Assembly: GCF_003935375.1 (NCBI RefSeq)
Contig: NZ_RHQM01000011.1
Coordinates: 62,001 to 126,000, forward strand
Direction: 5' to 3'
DNA length: 64,000 bases
Source: Stutzerimonas xanthomarina
GTDB lineage: Bacteria; Pseudomonadota; Gammaproteobacteria; Pseudomonadales; Pseudomonadaceae
Below are positions 35,805 to 47,980 of the stretch, piece by piece. The translations under genes were made by a program, and so were the position numbers. Position 1 is the first letter of the stretch, and every line of letters begins with the position of its first letter. The notes under the pieces are model-generated. The model did no database searches, was not told the origin of the DNA, and saw nothing but the letters and a program-made list of their open reading frames with translations.

Positions 35805-36404
35805 TCAGCGAAGCATTCGGTGAATGGCGATGGCTGCCTCGATCGCCTGGTCGTTGGTGATGTACTCCATGCTCTCCACTTTCTGCAGGGCGATACCGGC
35901 AGCCGTCGCGGTGACGGTGACCCGGCCGACGACCACCTGAGGGCCGATGATCCCCAGCTGAGCGCTGGGGTCCATACGCTTGCTGACATCTACCACGAAG
36001 CCGCCGATGTCCTCGGCGCGGGCGTCGTCATGGACCATGCCCATTTTGCGAAGCATCTGTTCGTCCGAGGGTGTTTCGTCGACAGAGATGCCGATGGAAA
36101 GACCGCCACCTTTGACTTGCTGGGAGATATCCGCGTTCTGCATTTCCCGAGAAAGCCAGGAGCAACTGATGCCGTAGACCGTCACATTGTCGTAACGGCC
36201 TCCATCGTCCTGATCCACTAGGGCCAGACCATCCAGAAGCGGCGTGAGTCGTGCCGCGATCCGTTCACACTTGGGCAGCTGCTCCAGCGTCGGAGCGGCA
36301 TTAGCGGCCTTGGAAATGGATGCTGAGCCCTCTTCTTCGCTGCAGCCACTGGCTGCAAGGGCGAGCGACAGCACCACGAATTGGACTGAACGGGGGATCG
36401 ACAA
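35805..36404 (-). CDS. Hypothetical lipoprotein
   Basis: 199-residue protein with a lipoprotein signal peptide; the lipobox LAASGC puts the lipidated cysteine at residue 21. The mature part contains a second cysteine pair (KCERIAARL and GISCSWL) and a beta-rich C-terminus. The general appearance recalls small actinobacterial DUF3558-type lipoproteins, but I cannot assign the family. No operon partner is obvious; the intergenic gaps are 78 and 115 bp. Confidence 0.7.
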   Translation of the reverse strand: MSIPRSVQFVVLSLALAASGCSEEEGSASISKAANAAPTLEQLPKCERIAARLTPLLDGLALVDQDDGGRYDNVTVYGISCSWLSREMQNADISQQVKGGGLSIGISVDETPSDEQMLRKMGMVHDDARAEDIGGFVVDVSKRMDPSAQLGIIGPQVVVGRVTVTATAAGIALQKVESMEYITNDQAIEAAIAIHRMLR

Positions 36405-36519
36405 GAGGTGTTTCCTGACGGGGCACTGGGATGTGTGACCGCATCAACGGTCAAGCGAACCCCAAATGTAGACCAGATCGACAGGGCTTCAAGTCAGCGG
36501 GGGCCTGCCGGCTCTGGCA

Positions 36520-37197
36520 TCAGCGCGACTTGCGGTATACGTCGTCGAAACGCACGTTGAGCCCGCCGCATCGGCTGTTATCGGTCACCACCAGATTGCC
36601 GGCGACATGCTGCAGGGTCACCTGGCAGTCGTACTCGTCATCTCCTTCGCTGATCTTCAGCAGGTCGTCCGAGGGTCGAGCATGGCCGGAGAATGCCCCG
36701 ACATGAACGATTGGCTCTCCGTAGCTATTGAGGCCGCCTTGCCACATGGCCTCGCCTTCAACGGTGAAGGGGCCGTCGGGCGAGGGTTGGGTAATGAGGA
36801 TACTGTTGCCCCCCGCGATGGGGTGCCAGCGGCCGATCCAGTCGCCGGCCGTGGGTACCGGCGTAGCGTGGTCGGTACGGACGTGGTGCGCGGGCAGCCA
36901 GCCGACGAACTCGCGCTTGCTGGAGAAATACCAGGCGCAGGCCCAGCCATCCGTCTCCTTGCCGACCAGCAGCTTGTCACCATTCACCAGATAGGCGCGT
37001 CGGATGCAGGATTCCTGCTCCGGGCAGCCAACCGCGTCATCGCGAAAATGCACGGGTTGATCTGCATTGGCTACAACCTCCGCATGCCTTACCGCGCCGG
37101 CGAAGGCCGGAAAGAAGCCATTGCGGCAGGAATACGGCTCGATGGCCTGCGCTGATGGCGCCAGTAGCATGCATAGCAGGAAGGCTCTGATTCGCAC
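36520..37197 (-). CDS. Hypothetical exported protein, six or more cysteines
   Basis: 225-residue protein. The GTG at 37197 is favoured because AGGAG lies 10 nt upstream and the resulting N-terminus (MRIRAFLLCMLLAPSAQA) is a compact signal peptide; an in-frame ATG at 37224 is possible. The mature protein has several cysteines (YSCRNG, VGCPEQESC, WACAWY, DCQVTL, RCGGL) and a GWLPAHHVR segment reminiscent of SH3-like periplasmic domains. Function unknown. It ends 115 bp downstream of the lipoprotein gene and follows aguA after 49 bp. Confidence 0.7.
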   Translation of the reverse strand: MRIRAFLLCMLLAPSAQAIEPYSCRNGFFPAFAGAVRHAEVVANADQPVHFRDDAVGCPEQESCIRRAYLVNGDKLLVGKETDGWACAWYFSSKREFVGWLPAHHVRTDHATPVPTAGDWIGRWHPIAGGNSILITQPSPDGPFTVEGEAMWQGGLNSYGEPIVHVGAFSGHARPSDDLLKISEGDDEYDCQVTLQHVAGNLVVTDNSRCGGLNVRFDDVYRKSR

Positions 37198-37246
37198 GGT
37201 GCGCGGTCTCCTCATTACAGCCATGTTGACCCGCCCAGGGGATCAA

Positions 37247-38362
37247 CTACATGGCTGATCGGTTCAGCGGTGCCGGCTGCTGCTGGGTGATGCAGTGGAT
37301 GTTGCCGCCGCCGAGGAGGATCTCGCGCCCTGGCACCATGACGACCCGGTGCTCCGGGAATACCTGCGCCAGGATGCGCTCGGCTTCGGCGTCCAGCTGG
37401 TCGCCGAAGGCTGGGGCGATGATGCCGCCGTTGACGATGAGGAAGTTCACGTAGCTGCCGGCCAGGCGTATCGACGGGTCGCGCGGCTGGCTGCCATCCA
37501 GGGCGAGCACGCCTGCGCATTCTTCGGTGGTCGCGTGCAGCGGGCCGGGGATTGGCATCTTGTGCACCGTCAGCGTGCGGCCCTTGGCGTCGCGAACGCT
37601 CTGCAGCACGGCCATGGCCGCCTGACAGCGCTCGAAGTTGGGGTCGTTCGCATCGTCGGTCCAGGCCAGCAGTACTTCACCCGGGCGCACTAAGCAGCAG
37701 AAGTTGTCGACGTGGCCGTCGGTTTCGTCGTTGAACAGGCCGTGAGGCAGCCAGATGATGCTGTCGACCGCCAGGTGCTCGCGCAGCACCGCCTCGATCT
37801 GCTCGCGGGACAGGTGCGGGTTGCGGTTGCGATTGAGCAGACATTCCTCGGTGGTGATCAGCGTGCCCTCGCCGTCGACGTGGATCGAGCCGCCCTCGAG
37901 CACGAAGCCCTCGGTGCGGTAGCGGTCGCAGTATTCGAGTTCGAGGATTTTGCGCGCCACTTCGTCGTCGCGCTGCCAGTCGGCATAGAGGCCGCCGTCT
38001 TCACCGCCCCAGGCATTGAACGTCCAGTCGACGCCGCGCAGGCCGCCTTGGTCGTCGATGACGAAGGTCGGCCCGGTATCGCGCACCCAGGCGTCGTCGG
38101 TGCTCAGTTCCACCACGCGGATGCGCGGATCGTCGAGTGCAGCGCGGGCTGCGAGGTACTGCTCGGCGCTGGCGCAGACGGTAACCGGCTCGAAGCGTGC
38201 AATGGCCTTGGCGACAGCGGTGAACGCGGCCTGCGCGGGCGCGCCGTTGTCACGCCAGTTGTCCGGGCGTTGCGGCCAGACCATCCAGGTCTGGCTGTGC
38301 GGTGCCCATTCGGCGGGCATGAAGTAGCCATCGGTACGCGGCGTGGTGGTCAGGGTGGTCAT
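37247..38362 (-). CDS. aguA: Agmatine deiminase
   Basis: 371-residue guanidino-group hydrolase converting agmatine to N-carbamoylputrescine and ammonia. The catalytic cysteine lies in [15 protein letters not shown] near the C-terminus, and family motifs include [20 protein letters not shown] and [14 protein letters not shown]. The ATG at 38362 has GAGAG 6 nt upstream; an ATG two codons earlier abuts that site. It follows aguB after 65 bp in the order aguR-aguB-aguA, as in P. aeruginosa, where AguR represses the pair and agmatine or N-carbamoylputrescine induces it. Confidence 0.95.
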   Translation of the reverse strand: MTTLTTTPRTDGYFMPAEWAPHSQTWMVWPQRPDNWRDNGAPAQAAFTAVAKAIARFEPVTVCASAEQYLAARAALDDPRIRVVELSTDDAWVRDTGPTFVIDDQGGLRGVDWTFNAWGGEDGGLYADWQRDDEVARKILELEYCDRYRTEGFVLEGGSIHVDGEGTLITTEECLLNRNRNPHLSREQIEAVLREHLAVDSIIWLPHGLFNDETDGHVDNFCCLVRPGEVLLAWTDDANDPNFERCQAAMAVLQSVRDAKGRTLTVHKMPIPGPLHATTEECAGVLALDGSQPRDPSIRLAGSYVNFLIVNGGIIAPAFGDQLDAEAERILAQVFPEHRVVMVPGREILLGGGNIHCITQQQPAPLNRSAM

Positions 38363-38427
38363 CTGCATCTCTCATGAAGCGGAAAAGGACAGGCCTTTCC
38401 CGTGGTTCGTAGCGGCGGGCGCGCGGC

Positions 38428-39309
38428 TCACTCTGAAGGCTGCGAGCCGTCCAACGTCTGGATCGAGCCGTAGAGATTCGGCCGGCGATCGCGGAACACG
38501 CCCCAGGCGCTGCGGATGTGTTCGAGCTGGTCGAGATCGAACTGGTGCACCAGCACGCCCTCGCTGGTTTCGTCCATTTCCTCGACCTTGGCCCCGAACT
38601 GGTCGGCGATGAACGACGAGCCGTAGAAGGTGATGTCGTAGCCGTCCTGCTCTTCGCGGCCGATGCGGTTACTGGCGATCAGCGGCATCAGGTTGGCGCC
38701 GGCATGGCCCTGCTGCACGCGCTGCCAGTGGTCGCGCGAGGTAATGTTCGGGTCGTGCGGCTCGCTGCCGATGGCGGTCGGGTAGAACAGCAGTTCGGCG
38801 CCCATCAGCGCCATGCTGCGCGCGGTTTCGGGGAACCACTGATCCCAGCAGATGGCCACGCCGATCTTGGCGTAGCGGGTGTTCCACACCTTGAAGCCGG
38901 TGTCGCCCGGGTTGAAGTAGTACTTCTCGTGGTAGCCGGGGCCATCCGGAATGTGGCTTTTACGGTAGACGCCGAGCAGCTTGCCGTCGGCATCGATGAT
39001 GGCGATGGAATTGAAGCGGGCGCGTCCGGCCAGCTCGAAGAAGCTGATGGGCAGCACCACCTGCAGCTCGGCGGCGACCTTCTGGAAATGCTGGATGGCC
39101 GGGTTTTCCTCGACCGGCGTCGCCAGCTGCAGGTACTCGGCATTGGGCTTCTGGCAAAAGTAGGGCGTCTCGAACAGCTCCTGAATGAGGATGATCTGCG
39201 CGCCCTTGGCGGCGGCCTCGCGCACCAGCTTGTCGGCATTGGCGATGTTGGCCTGGCTATCCCAGGAACAGGCCATCTGGGTGGCGGCAACGGTAACGAC
39301 TCGGGACAT
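38428..39309 (-). CDS. aguB: N-carbamoylputrescine amidohydrolase
   Basis: 293-residue nitrilase-superfamily enzyme that hydrolyses N-carbamoylputrescine to putrescine, CO2 and ammonia. The catalytic triad is visible as E44 (IQELFE), K117 (YRKSHIP) and C154 (AICWDQWFPE). Length and motifs match AguB throughout. Together with AguA it turns agmatine into putrescine for the spu pathway. Repeated TTTATCGAT-type sequences in the upstream gap may be its operator. Confidence 0.95.
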   Translation of the reverse strand: MSRVVTVAATQMACSWDSQANIANADKLVREAAAKGAQIILIQELFETPYFCQKPNAEYLQLATPVEENPAIQHFQKVAAELQVVLPISFFELAGRARFNSIAIIDADGKLLGVYRKSHIPDGPGYHEKYYFNPGDTGFKVWNTRYAKIGVAICWDQWFPETARSMALMGAELLFYPTAIGSEPHDPNITSRDHWQRVQQGHAGANLMPLIASNRIGREEQDGYDITFYGSSFIADQFGAKVEEMDETSEGVLVHQFDLDQLEHIRSAWGVFRDRRPNLYGSIQTLDGSQPSE

Positions 39310-39358
39310 GGAAACCTCGCGGCTGCAGTTGAAAGGGCGACGGCTATCGAAAGCGCAA

Positions 39359-39442
39359 ATTTATTCGATAGTTATCTGGATTGATAGGGGGCTGAACGTC
39401 GATGGCAAATAAAGGGCTGACCGTTTATCGATATTTATCGAT
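39359..39442. promoter_or_regulatory. Candidate AguR operator region (TTTATCGAT repeats)
   Basis: Two exact TTTATCGAT repeats ten bases apart (39424-39432 and 39434-39442) and a related TTTATTCGAT near 39362. They lie in the 132-bp A/T-rich gap between aguR and aguB, with one helical turn between the two exact copies. Assignment to AguR is inference from position. Confidence 0.4.
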
Positions 39443-40092
39443 CAGTGGCTCGGTGTTTCCCGCTTCGGCAGGCATGGCGGCAGATACAGGCCGAGATAGG
39501 CATCGAATACACGCAGGCCTTCCTCGGCCATGCGTGGCGTCAGGCTGCCGTACAGCTGTATGGATCGAGCATAGACGCGGTCGCCGAGTTCCACGGCCAT
39601 GGCGAACACATCGATTTCCTGCGGCAGAGGCGGCAGGGCGAAATGTCGCTCGAACACGGCCTGCATCGCCTGGCCGAGTTCCAGGTCCAGGCGCTGATCG
39701 GTCTGCGTCACCTCGCCGAGGCCGTGCTGCACGAGGATCAGCTGGCGGGCTGCGCTGTCCTGTTCGTAGACATCGAGCATTCGCTGTTCGATCAGCCGCG
39801 ACAGGTCGCGCCAGCTGCTCAGGCTCTGGTGATCGATGGGCTGCTCGAGGCTGTCCCTGAACCTCGCGTGCACATCGGCCGTGAGCGCCGCGAGCAATGC
39901 CGGCACTCCAGAGAAGAAGTGGTAGACGGAGGAGGGCGGAATGCCGGCGCGCTCCGCCACCGCGTACACCGATAGCGTCGCGGCGCCCTGCTCGGCGAGC
40001 AGTTCACGGGCGCTGGAGAGAATCTGGCGGATGCGCGCCTGGCTGCTGGCGCGCGGGCGGCGACTGGGCGTCGCGGGGCTGGGCTTGGTCAT
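39442..40092 (-). CDS. aguR: TetR-family regulator of the agmatine operon
   Basis: 216-residue TetR-type repressor. The N-terminal helix-turn-helix is visible (about residues 18-65, AEQGAATLSVYAVAERAGIPPSSVYHFFSG), with a helical ligand domain behind it. Same order and orientation as PAO1 aguR (PA0294), directly upstream of aguBA. The ATG at 40092 (MTKPSPATP) is preferred to one seven codons earlier. A hairpin separates it from spuI. Confidence 0.88.
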   Translation of the reverse strand: MTKPSPATPSRRPRASSQARIRQILSSARELLAEQGAATLSVYAVAERAGIPPSSVYHFFSGVPALLAALTADVHARFRDSLEQPIDHQSLSSWRDLSRLIEQRMLDVYEQDSAARQLILVQHGLGEVTQTDQRLDLELGQAMQAVFERHFALPPLPQEIDVFAMAVELGDRVYARSIQLYGSLTPRMAEEGLRVFDAYLGLYLPPCLPKRETPSH

Positions 40093-40110
40093 CGGCCTAT
40101 TTGAAGCCAG

Positions 40111-40136
40111 CACGGCGGCGGATGCAAACCGCCGTG
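40111..40136 (-). terminator. Hairpin between spuI and aguR
   Basis: CACGGCGG (40111-40118) and CCGCCGTG (40129-40136) form an 8-bp perfect stem with a 10-nt loop about 30 bp after the spuI stop. There is no U tract, so it is a possible terminator only. Confidence 0.5.
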
Positions 40137-40166
40137 GCGGTCGCCCCGCTGCACGCGGGCCTGCGG

Positions 40167-41540
40167 CTAGACGGTATGCAGATACCAGTTGTACTCAAGG
40201 TCCGAGATCGAGTGTTCGAACTCGGCCAGTTCGCTTTCCTTGCAGGCGACGAAGATGTCGATGTAGTCCGGGCTGATGTAGCGCGCCATGATTTCGCTGT
40301 CGTCCAGCTCGCGCAGGGCGTCGCGCAGGTTGGTCGGCAGGCTCTGCTCGACCTGCTCGTAGGAGTTGCCCTCGATGGGGTCATCCGGCTCGATCTTGTT
40401 GGTCAGGCCGTGGTGCACCCCGGCGAGAATGCCGGCGAGCAGCAGGTAGGGGTTGGCGTCGGCACCGGCGACCCGATGTTCCACACGCACGGCGTCGGGG
40501 CTGTCGGTCGGCACGCGCAGCGCCACGGTGCGGTTGTCCATGCCCCAGCACGGCGCATTGGGCACGTAGAACTGGGCGCCGAAACGGCGATAGGAATTCA
40601 CGTTGGGACAGAGGAAGGCCATCGAGGCCGCCATGGTCTGCTGCAGGCCGCCGATGGCGTGACGCAGCGGCTCGCTGTCCAGCGGATTCTCGGTGGCGAA
40701 TATATTGTTGCCATTCTTGTCGAGCAGCGAGATATGCACATGCAGCCCGTTGCCGGCCTGCCCCGGATAGGGCTTGGCCATGAAGGTGGTGTCCATCTCG
40801 TGGTCGTAGGCGATGTTCTTGATCAGGCGCTTGAGCAGCACCGCGTAATCGCACGCCTTGATCGGATCGGCGACGTGATGCAGGTTGACCTCGAACTGCG
40901 CCGGGGCGCTTTCCTTGACGATGGCGTCGGCCGGAATGCCCTGTTCCTTGGCGCCTTCGAGAATGTCCTGCAGGCAATCGACGTACTCGTCGAGATCGTC
41001 GATCAGATAGACCTGGGTCGAGTGTGGGCGCTTGCCGGAGATCGGCGAGCGCGGTGGCTGCGGCCGGCCGTTGATGTTCTCCTGATCGATCAGATAGAAC
41101 TCGAGCTCGAAGGCGGCACAGATGGTCAGGCCCAGCTCGTCGAACTTGCTCACCACCTGGCGCAAGACCTCGCGCGGGTCGGCGAAGAAGGGGTCGCCGT
41201 CGCGCTCGTGCATGGTCATCAGCAGCTGCGCAGTGGGACGCTTCTGCCAGGGTTCCTTGCACAGCGTGTTGGGGATCGGGAAACAGGTGCGGTCGGAGTC
41301 GCCGATATCCATGCCCAGGCCGGTGCTTTCAACGGTGATTCCGTTGATGTCGAGGGCGAACAGCGAAGCGGGGAGGTTGATGCCCTTTTCGTAGACCTTG
41401 TGCAGGCTGGCGCGCTCGATGCGCTTGCCGCGCACGACTCCATTCATGTCGGTGATCAGCAGATCGACGTACTGAACCTCCGGATGTTCCTTGAGAAATG
41501 CGTTAGCTTCGTTGAGCTGAACGGCACGCGGCGGGGCCAT
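40167..41540 (-). CDS. spuI: Gamma-glutamylpolyamine synthetase (GS-like)
   Basis: 457-residue glutamine synthetase-like ligase of the PuuA/SpuI type, expected to join glutamate to a polyamine amino group with ATP. The N-terminal beta-grasp domain (VDLLITDMNGVVRGKR) is followed by the catalytic barrel with AAFELEFYL, the NGLHVHISL histidine segment, the ATP-loop arginines in NRTVALRVP and the end segment VEHRVAGADANPY. Equivalent of PA0296. It is divergent from spuA across about 240 bp, so both sides of the polyamine locus probably share a control region. Confidence 0.9.
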   Translation of the reverse strand: MAPPRAVQLNEANAFLKEHPEVQYVDLLITDMNGVVRGKRIERASLHKVYEKGINLPASLFALDINGITVESTGLGMDIGDSDRTCFPIPNTLCKEPWQKRPTAQLLMTMHERDGDPFFADPREVLRQVVSKFDELGLTICAAFELEFYLIDQENINGRPQPPRSPISGKRPHSTQVYLIDDLDEYVDCLQDILEGAKEQGIPADAIVKESAPAQFEVNLHHVADPIKACDYAVLLKRLIKNIAYDHEMDTTFMAKPYPGQAGNGLHVHISLLDKNGNNIFATENPLDSEPLRHAIGGLQQTMAASMAFLCPNVNSYRRFGAQFYVPNAPCWGMDNRTVALRVPTDSPDAVRVEHRVAGADANPYLLLAGILAGVHHGLTNKIEPDDPIEGNSYEQVEQSLPTNLRDALRELDDSEIMARYISPDYIDIFVACKESELAEFEHSISDLEYNWYLHTV

Positions 41541-41780
41541 GATGAATTACCTTAATTGTTAAAAATTTCAATCATCAGATGCTTGTCTGGGAGTCAATCG
41601 AAAAGCCTGTTCACTGTCAATAGTAGCCCGCCAGCGCCCCATGAGTGCCCACAATGGGCCTTTTTTGGGGCATCTCCGGTGCGCTGAATCCATCGCGCAC
41701 CGGGCTAATGCTCGGGCTATTGTCTATAAAAATGAACAAGACTACTCTCCGGTATGCCCCATTCGAACAACGAGTATCCC

Positions 41781-42527
41781 ATGCCTCGCAAGCCTCTGAT
41801 CGGCGTTTCGGCCTGTACCAAGCAGATCGGACATCACGGCTTCCACATCGCCGGTGACAAGTACCTGCGTGCCGCGGCGATTGCCGGTGTGCCGCTGGTG
41901 ATTCCGGCGCTGGATGAGCTGATCGACCCGGCGACCCTGCTGGAGACCTTCGATGGCCTGCTGTTCACCGGCTCGCCCTCGAACGTCGAGCCACATCACT
42001 ATGGCGGCCCGGCGAGCGAGACGGGCACCCATCATGATCCGCTGCGCGACCGTCTCACCCTGCCGCTGATTCGCGCGGCTGTCGAGGCGGGCATCCCGGT
42101 GTTCGGCATCTGCCGTGGGTTTCAGGAAATGAACGTGGCCTTTGGCGGCAGCCTGCACCAGAAGGTTCACGAAGCCGGCCCGTATCAGGACCACCGCGAA
42201 CGTCCGGACGATCCATTGGAGGTGCAGTACGGACTCAGCCATCCGCTGCACGTGCAGCCGGGCGGGCTACTCGAGCAGCTGGGCCTGCCGGCGCAGATCC
42301 AGGTCAACTCGGTGCATGGCCAGGGCGTCGAGCGGCTTGGAGCCGGTCTGCGCATCGAGGCGCTGGCGCCGGACGGACTGATCGAGGCGTTCTCCGTCGA
42401 GCAGGCGCGCAGCTTCGCCCTCGGCGTGCAGTGGCACCCGGAGTGGAAGGTTCACGAGCATCCGCATTATCTGACGCTGTTTCGCGGCTTCGCCGAAGCC
42501 TGCGAGGCGCGCGCCCGACAACGCTGA
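41781..42527 (+). CDS. spuA: Gamma-glutamyl-GABA hydrolase (class I amidotransferase fold)
   Basis: 248-residue PuuD/SpuA-type hydrolase releasing glutamate from gamma-glutamylated intermediates such as gamma-glutamyl-GABA. The nucleophile is C111 in FGICRGFQEMN and the His/Glu pair is H219 and E221 in WHPEW. The ATG at 41781 (MPRKPLIGVSA) is preferred to one nine codons upstream because the family begins there. A TATAAA at 41725-41730 could be the -10 element; no good -35 is seen. First gene of spuABCDEFGH. Confidence 0.92.
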   Translation: MPRKPLIGVSACTKQIGHHGFHIAGDKYLRAAAIAGVPLVIPALDELIDPATLLETFDGLLFTGSPSNVEPHHYGGPASETGTHHDPLRDRLTLPLIRAAVEAGIPVFGICRGFQEMNVAFGGSLHQKVHEAGPYQDHRERPDDPLEVQYGLSHPLHVQPGGLLEQLGLPAQIQVNSVHGQGVERLGAGLRIEALAPDGLIEAFSVEQARSFALGVQWHPEWKVHEHPHYLTLFRGFAEACEARARQR

Positions 42528-42569
42528 CGGCCGACCCAGGCGGCCCTCCCCAGCAACCCCGAGGTCAAC

Positions 42570-43928
42570 ATGAGTATCCAACTCGACCAGCTCACCGGCT
42601 GGCTGAAAGAACACAAGATCACCGAAGTGGAATGCCTGATCAGCGACCTGACCGGGATCGCCCGCGGCAAGATTTCACCAACCAACAAGTTCCTCGGCGA
42701 GAAAGGCATGCGCTTGCCGGAAAGCGTGTTGCTGCAGACCGTGACCGGCGATTACGTCGAGGACGATATCTACTACGAGCTGCTCGATCCAGCCGACATC
42801 GACATGTTCTGCCGCCCTGACCCGAACGCCGTATTTCTCGTGCCCTGGGCCATCGAGCCCACCGCCCAGGTGATCCACGACACCTACGACAAGATGGGCA
42901 ACCCCATCGAACTGTCGCCGCGCAACATCTTGAAGCGCGTGTTGAAGATGTACGCCGACCGCGGTTGGCAGCCCATCGTCGCGCCGGAGATGGAGTTCTA
43001 CCTGACCAAACGCTGCGAGGACCCGGACCTGCCGTTCCAGCCGCCGATCGGCCGCTCAGGCCGCCAGGAAACCGGCCGCCAGTCGTTCTCCATCGACGCC
43101 GCCAACGAGTTCGATCCGCTGTTCGAGGACATGTACGACTGGTGCGAAGCGCAGGGCCTGGATCTGGACACCCTGATCCACGAGGAAGGCACCGCGCAGA
43201 TGGAGATCAACTTCCGTCACGGCGAAGCACTGCACCTGGCCGACCAGATCCTGGTGTTCAAGCGCACCATGCGCGAGGCGGCGCTCAAGCACAACGTTGC
43301 CGCCACCTTCATGGCCAAGCCGATGACCGGCGAGCCAGGCAGCGCGATGCACCTGCACCAGAGCGTCATCGACCTCAAGACCGGGCGCAACATCTTCTCC
43401 AGTGAAGACGGCTCCATGAGCCAGCTGTTCCTGCACCACGTCGGCGGCCTGCAGAAGTACATCCCCGAGTTGCTGCCGATGTTCGCGCCGAACGTCAATT
43501 CGTTCCGCCGCTTCCTGCCCGACACCTCGGCGCCAGTGAACGTCGAGTGGGGTGAGGAGAACCGCACCGTGGGCCTGCGCGTGCCGGACTCCGACCCGCA
43601 GAACCGCCGCGTCGAGAACCGCCTCGCGGGCGCCGACGCCAACCCCTACCTGGCCATCGCCGCGAGCCTCCTGTGCGGCTATATCGGTATGGTCGAGCAG
43701 CTGCCACCGAGCCAGCCGGTCAAGGGCCGTGGTTATGAACGGCGCAACCTGCGCCTGCCGCTGACCCTGGAAGCAGCGCTGGAGCGGATGGAAACCTGTC
43801 GCGAGCTGGAGAAATACCTGAGCCCGAAATTCATCACCGGCTACGTCGCGGTTAAGCGCGCCGAGCAGGAGAACTACCACCGCGTGATCAGCTCATGGGA
43901 GCGGGAATTCCTGATGCTGTCGGTGTAG
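42570..43928 (+). CDS. spuB: Gamma-glutamylputrescine synthetase (GS-like)
   Basis: 452-residue second glutamine synthetase-like ligase of the locus, PuuA/SpuB type (PA0298 equivalent), forming gamma-glutamylputrescine or a related conjugate. VECLISDLTGIARGK at the N-terminus, PEMEFYLT, the AMHLHQSV histidine segment, NRTVGLRVPDSD and VENRLAGADANPY are the ATP and substrate site signatures. It is only moderately similar to SpuI, so the two probably differ in amine preference. It lies 42 bp after spuA. A short copy of the CGTAGGGTGGAT repeat sits between it and spuC. Confidence 0.92.
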   Translation: MSIQLDQLTGWLKEHKITEVECLISDLTGIARGKISPTNKFLGEKGMRLPESVLLQTVTGDYVEDDIYYELLDPADIDMFCRPDPNAVFLVPWAIEPTAQVIHDTYDKMGNPIELSPRNILKRVLKMYADRGWQPIVAPEMEFYLTKRCEDPDLPFQPPIGRSGRQETGRQSFSIDAANEFDPLFEDMYDWCEAQGLDLDTLIHEEGTAQMEINFRHGEALHLADQILVFKRTMREAALKHNVAATFMAKPMTGEPGSAMHLHQSVIDLKTGRNIFSSEDGSMSQLFLHHVGGLQKYIPELLPMFAPNVNSFRRFLPDTSAPVNVEWGEENRTVGLRVPDSDPQNRRVENRLAGADANPYLAIAASLLCGYIGMVEQLPPSQPVKGRGYERRNLRLPLTLEAALERMETCRELEKYLSPKFITGYVAVKRAEQENYHRVISSWEREFLMLSV

Positions 43929-43950
43929 GGCCGCTTCCGCCGGAGCCGGT

Positions 43951-43982
43951 CGTAGGGTGGATGACGCTTTTCTCGTCCACCG
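43951..43982. repeat. Short copy of the CGTAGGGTGGAT intergenic repeat, copy 3
   Basis: CGTAGGGTGGATGACGC at 43951-43967 followed by CGTCCACC, forming an imperfect hairpin. It matches the left half of the elements at 4098 and 17616. It sits in the 86-bp gap between spuB and spuC and could alter mRNA processing between them. Confidence 0.7.
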
Positions 43983-44014
43983 AACATGCACGAACTTTTA
44001 TCGAGAGGTGACTG

Positions 44015-45373
44015 ATGAGCGATTCGCAAACCCTGCACTGGCAAGCGCTGAGCCGCGACCATCATCTGCCGCCGTTCACCGATTACAAGGCGCTGAACGC
44101 CAAAGGCACGCGCATCATCACCAAGGCGTCAGGTGTCTATCTGTGGGACAGCGAAGGCCACAAGATCCTCGACGCCATGGCCGGGCTCTGGTGCGTCAAT
44201 TTGGGCTATGGCCGCGAGGAGCTGGTCGAGGCCGCGACCAGGCAGATGCGCGAGCTGCCGTACTACAACCTGTTCTTCCAGACCGCCCACCCGCCGGCCG
44301 TGGCGCTGGCCAAGGCGATTGCCGACATCGCGCCGGCCGGGATGAACCACGTGTTCTTCACCGGCTCCGGCTCGGAGGCCAACGACACCGTGCTGCGCAT
44401 GGTGCGCCATTACTGGGCGATCAAGGGCCAGCCGGCGAAGAAGGTGGTCATCGGCCGCTGGAATGGCTATCACGGCTCGACCATCGCCGGCGCCAGCCTC
44501 GGTGGCATGAAGGCCATGCACGAGCAGGGCGACGGCCCGATCCCCGGCATCGAGCATATCGACCAGCCCTACTGGTTCGGCGAGGGCGGCGACATGAGCC
44601 CGGAAGATTTCGGCGTGCGCATCGCCGACCAGCTGGAGCAGAAGATCCTCGAGGTCGGCGAGGACAAGGTCGCCGCCTTCATCGCCGAACCGATCCAGGG
44701 CGCAGGCGGCGTGATCATCCCGCCCGAGAGCTACTGGCCGCGGGTCAAGGAAATCCTCGCGCGCTACGACATCCTTTTCATCGCCGACGAGGTCATCTGC
44801 GGCTTCGGCCGCACCGGTGAGTGGTTCGGTAGCGACTACTACGGCCTCGAGCCGGACCTGATGCCGATCGCCAAGGGCCTGACCTCTGGCTACATCCCCA
44901 TGGGCGGCGTGGTGGTGCGCGACGAAGTGGTGCACACGCTCAACGAAGGCGGCGAGTTCTACCACGGCTTCACCTATTCGGGGCACCCGGTGGCCGCCGC
45001 GGTGGCGCTGGAGAACATCCGCATCCTGCGCGAGGAGAAGATCGTCGAGCGGGTGAAGACGAAGACGGCACCCTATTTGCAATCCCGTTGGCAGGAACTG
45101 CTCGAGCATCCGCTGGTAGGCGAGGCGCGTGGCGTCGGCCTGCTCGGCGCGCTCGAGTTGGTGAAGAACAAGAAGACCCGCGAACGCTTTGCCGATCCCG
45201 GTGTGGGCATGCTCTGTCGCGAGCACTGCTTCCGCAACGGCCTGGTGATGCGTGCGGTTGGCGACACCATGATCATCTCGCCGCCGCTGGTGATCAGCGA
45301 AGAGCAGATCGACGAGCTGGTCGGCAAGGTGCGGTTGTGCCTCGATGCCACGGCCAAGGATGCGCTGGGTTGA
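44015..45373 (+). CDS. spuC: Putrescine/polyamine:pyruvate aminotransferase
   Basis: 452-residue class-III PLP transaminase of the SpuC family, transferring an amino group from putrescine (and other diamines) to pyruvate to give 4-aminobutyraldehyde and alanine. [14 protein letters not shown] binds the phosphate, D258 ([17 protein letters not shown]) holds the pyridine and K287 ([12 protein letters not shown]) forms the aldimine. GAGAGG lies 8 nt before the ATG. The aldehyde product is the substrate class of KauB. Confidence 0.94.
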   Translation: MSDSQTLHWQALSRDHHLPPFTDYKALNAKGTRIITKASGVYLWDSEGHKILDAMAGLWCVNLGYGREELVEAATRQMRELPYYNLFFQTAHPPAVALAKAIADIAPAGMNHVFFTGSGSEANDTVLRMVRHYWAIKGQPAKKVVIGRWNGYHGSTIAGASLGGMKAMHEQGDGPIPGIEHIDQPYWFGEGGDMSPEDFGVRIADQLEQKILEVGEDKVAAFIAEPIQGAGGVIIPPESYWPRVKEILARYDILFIADEVICGFGRTGEWFGSDYYGLEPDLMPIAKGLTSGYIPMGGVVVRDEVVHTLNEGGEFYHGFTYSGHPVAAAVALENIRILREEKIVERVKTKTAPYLQSRWQELLEHPLVGEARGVGLLGALELVKNKKTRERFADPGVGMLCREHCFRNGLVMRAVGDTMIISPPLVISEEQIDELVGKVRLCLDATAKDALG

Positions 45374-46687
<1,314 letters not shown>

Positions 46688-46816
46688 TACGTCCGATCCG
46701 TTGCCGGGCCGCATGGAGCATGCGTACCGGCACCGGAGCCCGGTTGAGCGCAGCTCGTCGCGTAGCCACGTTCCCTGTCTTTTGTGATGCACCGACATTT
46801 GCATCAAATCTGTTGA

Positions 46817-47980
<1,164 letters not shown>

